Both the position numbers and the translations under genes were made by a program. A stretch of DNA of 64,000 nucleotides. Origin: Spiroplasma phoeniceum (GTDB lineage: Bacteria > Bacillota_I > Bacilli_A > Mycoplasmatales > Mycoplasmataceae). Under the pieces are notes generated by a model that worked only from the letters and a program-made list of their open reading frames with translations, made no database searches and was not told the origin of the DNA. The DNA is taken from assembly GCA_026239495.1 (NCBI GenBank), contig CP110830.1, positions 1,922,001 through 1,986,000 of the forward strand. The letters run 5' to 3'. This document shows, one piece after another, positions 10,086-20,885 of this stretch. Position 1 is the first letter of the stretch. Every line of letters starts with the position of its first letter.

Positions 10086-11768
10086 AATAAAGCATAATCA
10101 TGTTTTTTCCAAGCGAAAAACTTGTTGCAATAATTTTTTTTGGTTTCTTGTTCGATAATTACTTGTGTTTTAATGGTGTTTTTTTTCTTTTTACCAGAAT
10201 AAGATTGTTTTTGTCTTTTTTTGGGCGTTGGATTGGGGTTTCGGTAACATCAATAATAATAGTTTTATCATTAAAATAATCATTTATTAGTGATTTTTTA
10301 CCAGCGAGTTGTTGAAAATCAGAGTCTTTAATTAAAATATCTTCAATTCACTTGATATTGCGACAACAACTAGATTCACTAATATCAAAAATTTTAGCAA
10401 GATGAAAATAAGTCCGATATTCTCGTCAATACGATAAAGTCATCAGTAGCCGGTTTTCTAGTGATAATTTATTAGTTTTGCCACCTTTTTTAAATTTTTC
10501 TATTTCAGCTACTTGTAAAATATTTAACATTTTATTAAAAGTAGCTTTTTTGCTCCGGTTAATCGCAATAATTCTTTATCATTAATAAAATTAAATTTAT
10601 CAAATTTCATAATTTTAATCTCCTATAATTTCTATTTTATTTTAAAAATAGACTTCTTGCATAACCCATTAAAATAATTTCAAATATTTGTAAAAAGGGG
10701 TTAATATAAAATTATAATTTTAATTAATTATGTATTTTATTTAAAAATTTAATATTTTGCCACAACGAAAAATGAATTTATTATTCAAATTCGTTAATTT
10801 TAAATAAATCTTTTATGATAACTATAATAATTGTAAATTATAAATTGAAGCAATTAAATTAAATCTTAAACTAAATCGTTTCCTTCGATTACGATATTTT
10901 TCTGTAATAATTTTAAATTTTTTAAGAATAGCAAAAATATTTTCAATAATAATTCTTATTTTTGAAACTAGTCTATTATGTTGTTTTTGTTCTTTATTTA
11001 AATGTTTTTTCTTAGTTTTCTTTGTGGGCATTATAACATTATTGTGAATTTTTTGTATTCCTTGATAACCACTATCAACTATTAATTTGGTATTTTTTAA
11101 AATTGCGATTTTTGATTCTTTAAATAAAGCATAATCGTGTTTTTTACCAAGCGAAAAACTTGTTGAAATAATTTTTTTGTTTCTTGTTCGATAATTACTT
11201 GTGTTTTAATAGTGTGTTTTTTCTTTTTACCAGAATAAGATTGTTTTTTCTTTTTTTGGGAGTTGGATTGGGGTTTCGGTAACATCAATAATAATAGTTT
11301 TATCATTAAAATAATCATTTATTAGTGCTTTTTTACCAGCAACTTGCTGAAAATCAGGGTGTTTAATTAAAATATCTTCAATTCACTTGATATTGCGATA
11401 ACAATTAGCTTCACTAATTCCGAAATTTTTTCCAAGATGAAAATAAGTTCGATATTATCGTCAATACGATAAAGTCATCAATAATCGATTTTCTAGTGAT
11501 AATTTATTAGCTTTGCCACCTTTTTTAAATTTTTCTATTTCAGCTACTTGTAAAATATCTAACATTTTATTAAAAATATCTTGTTTTATTCCTGTTAATC
11601 TTAATCATTCTTTATCATTAATATTTTTAAATTCATCAAATTTCATAATTTAATATCCTCATAAATTATATTTTATAATAATATTTTAATAATAAAACCA
11701 GGTATCGCAAGAAGTCTAATATTTTATAGGAATTTTAAAATAATTAGATTAGGTTACGCAAGAAGTCT
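10086..11768 (-). mobile_element. IS5-like element type II, copy F, truncated and split by copy G
   Basis: Bases 10086-10649 are the 5' two-thirds of a type II transposase gene read on the minus strand; 11718-11768 are its left tip. Copy G sits between them. The 3' third is missing where F meets E. The frame is also broken by a six-A run (GGAGCAAAAAAGCT; intact copies have seven). It is a dead element. Confidence 0.8.
10650..11717 (-). mobile_element. IS5-like element type I, copy G, nested in copy F
   Basis: A nearly full-length type I copy (1068 bp) with AAT on both sides (10647-10649 and 11718-11720), the expected 3-bp target duplication. Removing G and one AAT restores the type II leader. 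The transposase frame (ATG 11646 to stop 10822) carries two single-base losses, near 11170 and near the slip site at about 11255, so it is inactive although recently inserted. Confidence 0.85.
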
Positions 11769-12598
11769 ATTATATCTTTTTCTTTACGACTTGAATATCA
11801 TTTATTTCATTTTTTAATATCATTAATATATTCATCATGAGATAAATAAATATTGTTATGAATTGTTGCTTTTTTAATAAAGAATGAAAACTTTCAATAA
11901 CAATATTATTAGCACAATGATAATTTTTACCCATAGAAATTATAATTTCATTAGGTATACATTTATTATATATTTTTGATGTGTATTGAAATCCATAATC
12001 TGAATGAATTATTATGTTGCTGAGATCTTTTTTTGTTTGTTTAATTTTATTAATTGCAGCATCTAAATTGTTCATAACAATTTAGTTATCATTATATTTT
12101 AATTACTGCACACCAACAGTTTCTTTAGTATATCCATCAATTATTGTTGATTGATAATTTTTTTTACCATTTCAAATTAAATAAGTTACATCAGTAAATA
12201 AAACTTTAAATTTTTCTTTAATTTTATTAAATTTATGATTTCATAAATCAGGATATTTAATTATATTTTTATTTTTGGACTTTTTTATTAATATTTTTTT
12301 ACGCATCCGTTTTACATATTCAACTTGAATATTATTTTCATTCATAATTCGTAATACTTTTTTAGCATTATAAATAATGCCATAATCTTCTTTTAAATAT
12401 TTAGTTATCCGACGAGATCCAAATTGTTTTAAATTTTCTTCATAGACTTTTACAATATTCTTTAATGGTTCGTTATCCTTGCCATTACTTAAATAATTTT
12501 TATATTTATCTCAATAACTACGCTTTAAACCTGTTATATCAAGCAATAATTTTAATGAATATTTAGCACGATTTTCTTTTATAAAAGATAATATTTTT

Positions 12599-12749
12599 GA
12601 TAGCATTACAAAAGTTGAGGTTTTATAAAAAATATAAATAAAATAATTGGATAAATTTTTAAAAATCCTGATTTATTAGTGTTTTAAATTCATCAATAAC
12701 ATTAAAAAAATACTTTTTATACCAAAACCTCAACCCTTTTCTTACTACC
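12599..12749. mobile_element. 151-bp miniature element, copy 1
   Basis: Ends GATAGCATTACAAAAGTTGA and (inverted) GGTAGTAAGAAAAGGGTTGA match at 19 of the outer 26 positions and share GTTGAGGTTTT. It is flanked by ATATTTTT on both sides (8-bp duplication). The related IS3 copy near 59808 has the uninterrupted site. There is no open frame inside. Confidence 0.85.
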
Positions 12750-12932
12750 ATATTTTTTGTTTATTTAATTGTAAAAGTCATGGAACTTTTTTAATAATTC
12801 ATACCTAACTTTGTAATAGTTTAAATCTTTTCTCCCAAATGGTTCTTTTGGGCCTTTTGGTATATTTAAAATTCCTTTTTTAAAATTTATTTGTCATTAA
12901 TTAAGTGTTTTTATATTTACTTTATATTTTTT

Positions 12933-13083
12933 GATAGCATTACAAAAGTTGAGGTTTTATAAAAAATATAAATAAAATAATTGGATAAATTTTTAAAAAT
13001 CCTGATTTATTAGTGTTTTAAATTCATCAATAACATTAAAAAAATACTTTTTATACCAAAACCTCAACCCTTTTCTTACTACC
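12933..13083. mobile_element. 151-bp miniature element, copy 2
   Basis: The same length as copy 1 with no difference seen by eye. Flanked by TATTTTTT on both sides. The corresponding empty site is readable in the second IS3 copy near 59983-59990. It was inserted separately from copy 1 in the same host IS. Confidence 0.85.
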
Positions 13084-13286
13084 TATTTTTTTGAAATATT
13101 AAGTAGGCGATGTTTGTTCAACTTGTTTTACTGTATTTTTTCTAAATTCTGCAGTATATGTTTTAAATTTTTGGCCCCTTTTGCCATATAAAAATGCACC
13201 TCCTCTAAAAGTTTAGTAAAGTTCTTTTTTAATTTTATTTACTTTTTGGGGGCAGTCTTATATTTTATTTTTTTCTTAAAAAAGAC

Positions 13287-13315
13287 TTGCATTATTGCCT
13301 ATTATCCAATAAAAT
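13287..13315 (+). promoter_or_regulatory. Promoter of the S10-spc-alpha ribosomal operon
   Basis: -35 TTGCAT (13287-13292), a 17-base spacer, -10 TAAAAT (13310-13315). It lies about 110 bases before rpsJ and just outside the IS3 element, the only clear promoter before the ribosomal cluster. Confidence 0.75.
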
Positions 13316-13353
13316 TAATAAGCATGTATATTTTGTGGGAGCACCTTTTCTGG

Positions 13354-13374
13354 TCTATCACTGATACACTGATA
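13354..13374 (+). promoter_or_regulatory. Leader hairpin upstream of rpsJ
   Basis: CTATCA and TGATAG form a stem around a short loop inside the roughly 100-nt leader. It may be part of a leader structure for ribosomal protein control. No known leader motif was recognised. Confidence 0.3.
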
Positions 13375-13425
13375 GGCGTTGTAAATGTTTACACAAAAAA
13401 TATGAATAAATTAGGAGGAAAAGCA

Positions 13426-13734
13426 ATGGCTAAAACTAAAATGAGAATTAAATTAAAAGGTTTTGATCACCGTGTGGTTGATCAATCAATTAAAAAAATC
13501 ATTGAAGCAGCTCAAGCAGCAGGAGTAGAGGTAAAAGGACCAATCCCTTTACCAACTGATCGTAATATCATTACTATTTTAAGAGCAACTCATAAATATA
13601 AAGATTCAAGAGAACAATTTGAAATGAGAACACATAAAAGAATTATTGATATTATTAATCCTGGTGGCCCAAAGGTAATTGACACTTTAAAAAGAGTGCA
13701 GTTACCAAGTGGTGTGGAAATTGAAATGAAATAA
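13426..13734 (+). CDS. rpsJ: 30S ribosomal protein S10
   Basis: 102 residues, the standard length. It starts [15 protein letters not shown], with [19 protein letters not shown] (the loop that enters the 30S head) and a C-terminus ending [10 protein letters not shown]. The start is ATG 13426 behind AGGAGG (13413-13418); an in-frame upstream extension lacks homology. It is the first gene of the S10-spc-alpha cluster. The usual rpsL-rpsG-fusA-tuf neighbours are absent upstream, where IS elements lie. Confidence 0.97.
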   Translation: MAKTKMRIKLKGFDHRVVDQSIKKIIEAAQAAGVEVKGPIPLPTDRNIITILRATHKYKDSREQFEMRTHKRIIDIINPGGPKVIDTLKRVQLPSGVEIEMK

Positions 13735-13798
13735 ATAACCATTCTTAAATTTAATTTATAGACAAGATATACATGACGTATTTTCAAGGAGGAAAGAA

Positions 13799-14575
13799 AT
13801 GAAAGGAATCTTAGGACGCAAAATTGGTATGACACAAATTTTTGCCACAGATGGTAGATTAATACCAGTTACAGTAGTTGAAGTAGAACCTAATGTTGTT
13901 TTACGAGTATTGACAAAAGAACAAAATGGTTATCAAGCACTTCAATTAGCTGTCGAAGATAAAAGAATTAGTTTGGTTTCAAAACCAGACCAAGGACAAT
14001 TCAAAAAAGCTAATACAACACCTAAGCGCTTCGTTAAAGAAATCAGAAATATGGATGGCTATAATCCTGGCGATATTATTAAAGCCGATATCTTTACTGC
14101 TGGGGAATTCGTTGATGTTACAGGAACTTCAAAAGGGAAAGGATTTACCGGTTCAATTAAAAGACATAACTATTCACGGGGACCAATGGGACATGGCTCA
14201 GGTTATCACCGTGGTGTTGGGTCTATGGGAACTATTGCCCCAAATCGGATTTTAAAATCTAAAAAAATGCCCGGACATATGGGAACCGAAAAAGTAACAA
14301 TTCAAAATTTAGAAGTTATTGCAATTGATACTAAAAAAAATGCTTTATTGGTAAAAGGTTCAATTCCAGGTCCAAAGAAACAGTTTGTAGTTATTAAAGA
14401 AGCAATTAAATGTTTAAAACCAAATACACCAATAGAACTAGTTAAAAGAATTGTTGAAACAAAAACACCAGAGCCCACAGTAAAAGAAGAAAAACCAGTT
14501 GAAGAAGTTGTTGATGCAGCAGTTGATACAACGCCAACAGCAGTCACTGATGCACCAGCATTAAAGACAGAATAG
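13799..14575 (+). CDS. rplC: 50S ribosomal protein L3 with C-terminal extension
   Basis: 258 residues against the usual 205-215. The core begins [15 protein letters not shown], with the central loop [16 protein letters not shown] that reaches toward the peptidyl-transferase centre, and ends near residue 210. The remaining roughly 45 residues ([19 protein letters not shown], then Thr/Ala/Pro-rich) are a charged, low-complexity tail not part of the fold. RBS AAGGAGG. rplD follows 22 bases later. Confidence 0.97.
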   Translation: MKGILGRKIGMTQIFATDGRLIPVTVVEVEPNVVLRVLTKEQNGYQALQLAVEDKRISLVSKPDQGQFKKANTTPKRFVKEIRNMDGYNPGDIIKADIFTAGEFVDVTGTSKGKGFTGSIKRHNYSRGPMGHGSGYHRGVGSMGTIAPNRILKSKKMPGHMGTEKVTIQNLEVIAIDTKKNALLVKGSIPGPKKQFVVIKEAIKCLKPNTPIELVKRIVETKTPEPTVKEEKPVEEVVDAAVDTTPTAVTDAPALKTE

Positions 14576-14597
14576 TTTTGTAGAAAGGAATTTTAAA

Positions 14598-15224
14598 ATG
14601 AAATTACAAGTACTTGATGCGAAGGGAACAAGCGTTAAAGAAATTAGTGTAAATGATGCCATTTGAGGAATTGAGCCACATCAGCAAGCAATGTTTGATG
14701 CTGTTATTGCGCAACAAGCCGCAATGCGTCAAGGCACACACAAAACTAAGACAAGAACTCAAGTATCTGGTGGGGGAAGAAAACCTTGAAGACAAAAAGG
14801 AACTGGTCGTGCTCGCCAAGGTTCAATTAGAGCACCACAATGAAAAGGAGGGGGGATTGTTTTTGGCCCAACTCCAGAGAAAAATTATTTAAAACATGTT
14901 AATAAAAAAGTTAGAAAATTAGCAATTAAATCTGCATTATCGTTGAAAGTTCAAAATAAAAATATTATGATAATTGATCAATTTGGAATTGACAAACCTT
15001 CAACAAAAGCAATGGTTGAAGTTTTAAATAATTTAAAAGTTAATGGTGAAAAGCTATTAATTATTACCACAGAAGGTGATGAAGTTAATTTTAAATCATC
15101 ACGTAATATTGAAAAGGTAAATATAATTATATCAGCTGGTATTAATATATATGATTTATTAAATGCAAACAAATTATTAGTAACAGAACAAGCAATAAAA
15201 GCAATTGAGGAGGTGTACGCATAA
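14598..15224 (+). CDS. rplD: 50S ribosomal protein L4
   Basis: 208 residues with UGA Trp codons (DAIWGIEP, RKPWRQKGTG, APQWKGGG). The extended loop [20 protein letters not shown] lines the peptide exit tunnel. The start is ATG 14598, matching [10 protein letters not shown], behind GAAAGGA. The C-terminal half ([18 protein letters not shown]) is the globular domain. The stop overlaps the rplW start (TAATG), implying translational coupling. Confidence 0.97.
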
Positions 15225-15511
15225 TGCATATTACAAATGTCATAAAAAAACCAATTTTATCAGAAAAAACATATCGTAATATGGCAAATGGGGTTTATAC
15301 TTTTGAAGTTGCGCGTACAGCAAATAAAGTTCAAATTAAAAAAGCTTTTGAAAAAATCTTTGAAGTAAAGGTTGAAAAAGTTAATGTTATTAATTATGAC
15401 CCAAAAGAAAAGAAAATGGGAAAATTTGTTGGAGAGACAACATACACAAAACATGCAATTATTAAATTAAAACCAGGTGAGAAATTAGATTTATTAGGAG
15501 AAGATAAATAA
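15224..15511 (+). CDS. rplW: 50S ribosomal protein L23
   Basis: 95 residues starting [17 protein letters not shown], the conserved L23 opening; [19 protein letters not shown]-type sequence follows. L23 sits at the tunnel exit and is the docking point for SRP and trigger factor. The start overlaps the rplD stop by one base and the RBS GGAGG lies inside rplD. A 56-base gap precedes rplB. Confidence 0.97.
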   Translation: MHITNVIKKPILSEKTYRNMANGVYTFEVARTANKVQIKKAFEKIFEVKVEKVNVINYDPKEKKMGKFVGETTYTKHAIIKLKPGEKLDLLGEDK

Positions 15512-15567
15512 TTCCAGGATACACTATCTGGGACTGTTTATTGGCGAAATAGGAGGATAAATAAAAA

Positions 15568-16404
15568 ATGCCAATCAAGAGTTTTAAACCAGTCACACCG
15601 AGTCGTCGTAATATGACGTCATTAGATTATTCCGTGTTGACAACTGATCGCCCGGAAAAATCATTAATTGAAACTAGGAAAAAACATGCTGGTCGTAATA
15701 ACCAAGGAGTTATTACAACAAGACATAAAGGTGGCGGCCACAAAGTTAAATATCGTATTATTGACTTTAAACGTAATAAGGACAATATTATTGGAAAAAT
15801 TGCAACAATTGAATATGATCCAAATCGTAATGCCTTTATTTGTTTAGTTAATTATGTTGATGGTGAAAAAAGATATATTTTAGCACCAAAAACCATCAAA
15901 GTTGGAATGCAAATTATTAGTGGTGAGAAAACAGATATTAAAGTTGGAAACTGCATGAAATTAAAAAACATTCCAGAAGGAAATGTTCTACATAATTTAG
16001 AATTACGTCCAGGCAAAGGTGGACAATTAGCTCGTTCAGCTGGTTCATCAGTGCAATTATTAGGGAAAGATGAAGATGGTAAATATGTCACAATTCGATT
16101 AACATCAGGCGAAGTTCGTAAAGTTTTAGGAGAATGTCGAGCAACAGTTGGTAAAGTTGGAAACGAAGACTACGCCCTAGTAAATTGAGGAAAAGCAGGA
16201 CGAAACCGCTGACGCGGAATTCGTCCAACTGTTCGTGGGTCAGTTATGAACCCAAATGATCACCCCCATGGTGGGGGAGAAGGTAAAGCTCCGGTTGGTC
16301 GAAAATCACCAATGACACCATGAGGTAAAAAAGCATTAGGAGTGAAAACTCGTAATAAGAAAAAAGCTTCAACTAAATTAATCGTTAGAAGACGTACTAA
16401 ATAA
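15568..16404 (+). CDS. rplB: 50S ribosomal protein L2
   Basis: 278 residues, full length. It starts [17 protein letters not shown], has [15 protein letters not shown] and [16 protein letters not shown]. The C-terminal [15 protein letters not shown] loop holds the His needed near the peptidyl-transferase centre. UGA Trp codons occur in VNWGKAGRNRW and PWGKKAL. RBS AGGAGG. The 83-base gap to rpsS is the largest within the ribosomal cluster. Confidence 0.98.
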
Positions 16405-16487
16405 TCTTGCTAATTAGGGTCAATCCGACAAATAATAGTTGAAAGTAAAAATCAAAATTAGAGAGATTATATATAGGAGGTAAAACA

Positions 16488-16763
16488 ATGTCACGAAGTC
16501 TGAAAAAAGGGCCATTTGTTGATAAACATTTACAAAAAAAAGTTGAAGCATTGAATACTGCTAATAAAAAAGAAGTTGTTAAAACTTGATCAAGAAGAAG
16601 CGTTATCTTTCCAGAATTTATTGGTCACACTTTTGCTGTACACAATGGAAAAGAACATATTCCAGTTTATGTTACCGAAGATATGGTTGGTCATAAATTA
16701 GGAGAATTCTCACCAACAAGAAAATTTGGTGGACATGGCGATGATAAGAAGAAAAAAAAATAA
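16488..16763 (+). CDS. rpsS: 30S ribosomal protein S19
   Basis: 91 residues: [18 protein letters not shown], then [20 protein letters not shown] and the end [14 protein letters not shown]. It lies in the 30S head next to S13. RBS AGGAGG 16476-16481. The C-terminus is a poly-Lys run typical of the AT-rich mollicutes. Confidence 0.97.
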
Positions 16764-16791
16764 TTAAATTCAGAAAGTGAGTATTATATAA

Positions 16792-17130
16792 ATGGATGTA
16801 AGAGCAAACTTAAGAAGTATTAGAATATCGCCACGAAAAGTAAGACTAGTTACCGATTTAATTCGGAATAAAAAAGTGGGAGACGCAATAGATATTCTTA
16901 ACAACACAAACAAAAAATCATCAGTTCCAGTTCAAAAATTAGTTAAATCAGCGGTAGCAAATGCCGTTAATAATAATGGATTGGATGCTGATCGCTTATT
17001 TATTAAAGAAATCTTCGTTAACGAAGGACCAACATTAAAACGTTTCCGTCCGCGCGCAAATGGGCGAGCATATGAAATATTGAAGAGAACAAGCCACATC
17101 ACAGTTACTGTTAGTGATGGACAACAATAA
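16792..17130 (+). CDS. rplV: 50S ribosomal protein L22
   Basis: 112 residues. It starts [20 protein letters not shown]. The beta-hairpin [20 protein letters not shown] reaches into the exit tunnel and is the macrolide-contact region. The start ATG 16792 lies 28 bases after rpsS with GAAAGTGAG upstream. Confidence 0.97.
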   Translation: MDVRANLRSIRISPRKVRLVTDLIRNKKVGDAIDILNNTNKKSSVPVQKLVKSAVANAVNNNGLDADRLFIKEIFVNEGPTLKRFRPRANGRAYEILKRTSHITVTVSDGQQ

Positions 17131-17147
17131 GAAAGGAAGATAACAAT

Positions 17148-17906
17148 ATGGGTCAAAAAGTTAGTCCAATAGGATTGCGCGTTGGAGTTATTAAAACGTG
17201 AAATTCAAGATGATACGCTGAAAAAAAAGAATATGTCAAATGATTGCATCAAGATATCAAGATTAGAAAAGCTCTAATGAAAGAATTAAAAGGAGTAAGT
17301 GTTTCTAAAATTGAAATTGAACGAACAAAAAAAGAAATTGTTATCTTTATTAGAACCGCCCGTGTTGGTGTTGTCTTAGGACAAGAAGGAAAAAACATCG
17401 AAAAATTAGTAAAATTAGTACATGTTACAATTGGCGATCGTAAAATAGAAGTAAAAATTAATGTTGTTGAAATTAAAAATCCAGACACTGATGCACAATT
17501 AGTGGCGAATACCATTGCTGAACAGATTGTTAATCGAGCTTCATTTAGAAGTGTTCAAAAATTAGCAATTAAAAAAGCAATGAAAGCTGGAGCACAAGGA
17601 ATTAAAACTTCCGTTTCAGGACGTTTAGGTGGTGTAGATATGGCACGAACAGAAGGATATATCGAAGGAACTGTACCATTAGCAACTTTACGTAGTGATA
17701 TTGATTATGCTTTAGCCGAAGCTTTAACAACCTATGGCCAAATTGGAGTTAAAGTTTGAATTTGTAAGGGAGAAATCCTAAGCAAAGAATTAGTTTCTAC
17801 AAGTGATGAAAAACCAAAGTTTGAAAAACGCGACTTTAATCGTTCAAACAATAATCGTCGTGATCAAAGACCAAAATCACACCCTGCTGCCAAGGAGGCA
17901 AAATAA
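17148..17906 (+). CDS. rpsC: 30S ribosomal protein S3
   Basis: 252 residues, longer than the usual 210-220. It starts [21 protein letters not shown] domain has the loop [13 protein letters not shown], and the C-terminal domain contains [18 protein letters not shown] Trp codons occur in the first 30 residues and in VKVWICKGE. The last roughly 40 residues ([19 protein letters not shown]) are a basic Asn/Arg-rich tail. The RBS for rplP (AAGGAGG) lies in its last codons and the stop overlaps the rplP ATG. Confidence 0.97.
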
Positions 17907-18319
17907 TGTTATTACCAAAAAGAACAAAATATCGTCGTCCGCATCGTATTAAATATGAAGGAAAAGCAAAAGGAAATACGAAAGTAGATTTTGGAGAATT
18001 TGGATTAAAATCACTAGATGGAGCGTGAATTACAAACCGCCAAATTGAAGCAGCGCGGATTGCAATGACACGTTATATGAAACGTTGAGGAAAAGTTTGA
18101 ATTAGAATTTTTCCTCATATTGCAAAAACAAAAAAACCATTAGAAGTTCGAATGGGTTCAGGAAAAGGTTCACCTGAAGAATGAGTAGCAGTTGTTAAAA
18201 CAGGAACGGTCATGTTTGAAGTAGCAGGTGTTTCTGAAGAAACTGCCTGTGAAGCATTGCGATTAGCAATGCATAAATTACCAGTAAGATGTAAGATTGT
18301 TAAAAAAGGAGAAGAGTAA
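17906..18319 (+). CDS. rplP: 50S ribosomal protein L16
   Basis: 137 residues, normal length. It starts [14 protein letters not shown] and carries [39 protein letters not shown] and PEEWVAVVKTG. UGA Trp is used at GAWITN, KRWGKVWIR and PEEWVA. It binds near the A-site tRNA elbow. Start TAATG overlaps rpsC; rpmC follows after 3 bases. Confidence 0.98.
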
Positions 18320-18322
18320 GAG

Positions 18323-19333
18323 ATGAATGATTTAACCAAAAAATCAGTTGAAGAATTGAAAAAACTGGAAGAAGAATCACGTGCTGAATTATTTGCGTTA
18401 CGATTCCAATCAGCAATGGGGAATTTAGAAAAACCACATCGCATTGGGGAATTAAAAAAGCAAATTGCTCGCATTTTAACAATCTTATCTGTTCGTAAAA
18501 ATGCTGGGGAAAACACCGCAATTAATGTTAAACTTAATTTAAATGAAACATATGCGAAAATTGAAAAAGAATCACGATCATTTGCAAAACAACGCAAGGA
18601 AAAAATTGAGCAAATGATGGCTGAGCAACAAGCTGCTGAAGGAGAAATGCCAAGTTTAATGGATTTACCATTAAATGACGCAATGGATTTAACAGAAGAA
18701 GCTGTTGTTTCAATAACAAGAGAATCAAATGTTCTTGATGAACAAAAAACACCAGTTGTGGCAAAGAAACCAGCTGGCGAGGAAGAATCTCCTAAGAAAA
18801 AAGTTGTTGGGGAAGAAAAAATGACAATTGGGAAAGCAACTACATCAGCTGTGAAAAAAACCTCAGTGGCTAAAAAAGATGTTGTACAAGAAACTAAAAC
18901 CGATAAATATGCAATATTAAAAACTTTAATTAAAGAAAAAGATGCGGCAAAGAAACCAACAACAAAAAGTAAAAAAACACCAAGCGACAAAAAAACATTA
19001 ACTGTTAAATCAGTTAATTCGGCTAAAGCAGACATTGAAGTACCAAAAGAAACAAAAAAAGCAGATCCAACTCAGACAACTAAAAAAACAACTGAACTTA
19101 ATGCAAAAGAAAAATTAGCAGCAATTAAAAGTTCAGTTGCGATGGGTAGCACCGCAAAAGGACGTGGTTCAGGAGTTAAAATTGATTTAGAATTAAAAAC
19201 AAAAGACCCCAACGCAAAAGAATATACTTATGGTATAAATTGAAAAGAAAATCGTGATAAAATCTTAACCGCTGGTAAAAAAAACAAAAAAGCCGATGAC
19301 AAAACAACTAAGAAAGGTACGGGGAAAAAATAA
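18323..19333 (+). CDS. rpmC: 50S ribosomal protein L29, greatly extended
   Basis: 336 residues, where L29 is usually 60-75. The L29 domain is residues 1-65 ([49 protein letters not shown]). After it comes a helical segment (70-110, rich in Glu/Gln), an acidic stretch, then about 200 residues of Lys/Thr/Ser/Ala low complexity, ending [18 protein letters not shown] and a basic tail. The frame is unbroken, has one UGA Trp near the end, and its stop overlaps the rpsQ start, so the extension is translated in register. Extended L29 is known in some mollicutes; the size here is extreme. Function of the tail unknown. Confidence 0.95.
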
Positions 19334-19590
19334 TGGAAAGAAATAGTCGTAAAGTCCTACAAGGACGTGTTATTTCAGATAAAGCTGAAAAAACAATTAC
19401 TGTTTTAGTTGAAACATATAAAAATCACCCCTTATATAAAAAACGTGTAAAGTATTCAAAAAAATATTTAGCACACGATGAGCAAAATCAAGCCCACATT
19501 GGAGATAAAGTAAGCATTATGGAAACGCGTCCTTTATCAAAAACTAAACACTTTCGTCTAATTCAAGTTATTGAAAAAGCAATTGGTTAG
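19333..19590 (+). CDS. rpsQ: 30S ribosomal protein S17
   Basis: 85 residues: [20 protein letters not shown], with [20 protein letters not shown] and [17 protein letters not shown]. An OB-fold protein that organises the 5' domain of 16S rRNA. The start overlaps the rpmC stop (TAATG). Confidence 0.97.
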   Translation: MERNSRKVLQGRVISDKAEKTITVLVETYKNHPLYKKRVKYSKKYLAHDEQNQAHIGDKVSIMETRPLSKTKHFRLIQVIEKAIG

Positions 19591-19610
19591 TAAGAAGAGG
19601 ATAATAAAAA

Positions 19611-19979
19611 ATGATCCAACAAGAATCAAGATTAAAAGTTGCGGATAACTCTGGGGCAAAAGAAGTGTTAGTAATTAAAAATTTGGGTGGTTCATGACGA
19701 AAGTTTACTAATATTGGGGATATTGTTGTATGTACAATTAAAAAAGCAACCCCTGGTGGAATTGTCAAAAAAGGACAAGTTGTTAAAGCGGTTATCGTGC
19801 GTACTAAACGTGGGTTAAAACGAAGTGATGGAACACAAATTCAATTTTCAGAAAATGCTGTAGTATTAATTAAAGATGATAAAAACCCACGTGGAACACG
19901 GATTTTTGGGCCAATCGCCCGGGAAGTTAAAGATGCTGGTTTTGTAAAAATTGCATCATTAGCACCAGAAGTATTATAG
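19611..19979 (+). CDS. rplN: 50S ribosomal protein L14
   Basis: 122 residues, exact family length: [55 protein letters not shown], ending IASLAPEVL. One UGA Trp at GGSWRKF. L14 lies at the 30S interface. RBS AAGAGGA; rplX starts 10 bases after the stop. Confidence 0.98.
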
Positions 19980-19989
19980 GAGGCTATTT

Positions 19990-20310
19990 ATGAATAAAGT
20001 TAAATTTAAAAAAGGTGACTTAGTGAAAGTTATAGCCGGAAAACATAAAGGAACAGAAGGTCCAATCGTTCGTGTCTTACGTGAAAAAAGTCGTGTGGTA
20101 ATTGAAGGAATTACAAATATTAAACATGTGAAACCTTCACAAGATAACACTGAAGGAGGAATTCAACAAGTTCCCGCTTCAGTTCATATTTCAAATGTTG
20201 CATTAATTGATCCAAAAAATAAAAAAGAAATTACTAAAATTAGTTATCAAATTGCTGATAATGATAAAAAAGTTCGCATTGCTCGCAAATCAAAAGCGCA
20301 TTTAGCATAG
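19990..20310 (+). CDS. rplX: 50S ribosomal protein L24
   Basis: 106 residues. The KOW motif is KKGDLVKVIAGKHKGTEG (residues about 6-23), followed by IEGITNIKHVKPSQ and a C-terminal VRIARKSKAHLA. An assembly initiator protein. RBS TAGGAGG spans the rplN stop. Confidence 0.97.
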   Translation: MNKVKFKKGDLVKVIAGKHKGTEGPIVRVLREKSRVVIEGITNIKHVKPSQDNTEGGIQQVPASVHISNVALIDPKNKKEITKISYQIADNDKKVRIARKSKAHLA

Positions 20311-20329
20311 AAAGGAATAATGATTAATA

Positions 20330-20872
20330 ATGAATGTTAATTTAGAAAAAAAATATAAGAATACAATTGTTAAAGAATTATTCAAAGAGCAAGGTTTTCA
20401 ATCAATAATGCAAGTTCCTGTTGTTAAAAAAATTATTGTTAACATGGGAGCTGGGGATGCAACACAAAATAGTAAAGTAATTGAAGATATTACAAATGAA
20501 TTATCATTAATAACTGGGTTACGACCAGTTCTTACCAAAGCTAAAGGCTCAATTGCTTCCTTTAAATTACGCGAAGGAATGGCAATTGGAGCAAAAGTTA
20601 CTTTACGTGGGGAAAAAATGTATCATTTTTTAGATAAACTAATCAACATTGCTTTACCACGAGTGAGAGATTTCCGCGGGCTTAATAAATATGCCTTTGA
20701 TGGGCGCGGAAATTATACCTTAGGAATTAAAGAACAAATTATTTTCCCTGAAATTGACTATGATAAAGTTAAAAGAGTACGGGGAATGGATATTACAATT
20801 GTCACAAGCGCAACAAATGATGCTGATGCTCAAGCATTATTAAGCAAAATGGGGATGCCATTTAAAAAATAG
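20330..20872 (+). CDS. rplE: 50S ribosomal protein L5
   Basis: 180 residues: [75 protein letters not shown]. It binds 5S rRNA and contacts the P-site tRNA. RBS GAAAGGA. Full length, no UGA. Confidence 0.98.
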   Translation: MNVNLEKKYKNTIVKELFKEQGFQSIMQVPVVKKIIVNMGAGDATQNSKVIEDITNELSLITGLRPVLTKAKGSIASFKLREGMAIGAKVTLRGEKMYHFLDKLINIALPRVRDFRGLNKYAFDGRGNYTLGIKEQIIFPEIDYDKVKRVRGMDITIVTSATNDADAQALLSKMGMPFKK

Positions 20873-20885
20873 GAGGAAAGAAGAT

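Larger units (their letters stand above)
11769..13254 (-). mobile_element. IS3-like element (TGCCCCC-end type), copy 1, with two 151-bp insertions
   Basis: orfA starts at ATG 13187 behind GAGGAGG and reads through the helix-turn-helix region (KYKVNIKTLNQWQINFKKG). orfB follows, with YSLKLLLDITGLKRSYWDK, VLFTDVTYLIWNG (first D), IIHSDYGFQYTS (second D) and NIVIESFHSLLKK (E), the IS3 integrase-type DDE set. orfA has an early stop (LEKIQ-stop) and orfB has stops near 12075-12105. Two copies of a 151-bp element sit at 12599 and 12933. The 5' end is near 13254; the 3' end abuts copy F. Inactive. Confidence 0.8.

Noticed and set aside
13246-13425. An N-terminally extended S10
   Set aside because: The frame is open upstream of 13426 but has no homology and contains the promoter; AGGAGG and the MAKTK start fix the usual S10 start.
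18115-19035. A 306-codon frame on the minus strand opposite rpsC-distal genes and rpmC
   Set aside because: It is the reverse reading of the Lys/Thr-rich L29 extension, has no ribosome site, and translates to low-complexity Ser/Phe/Val text.
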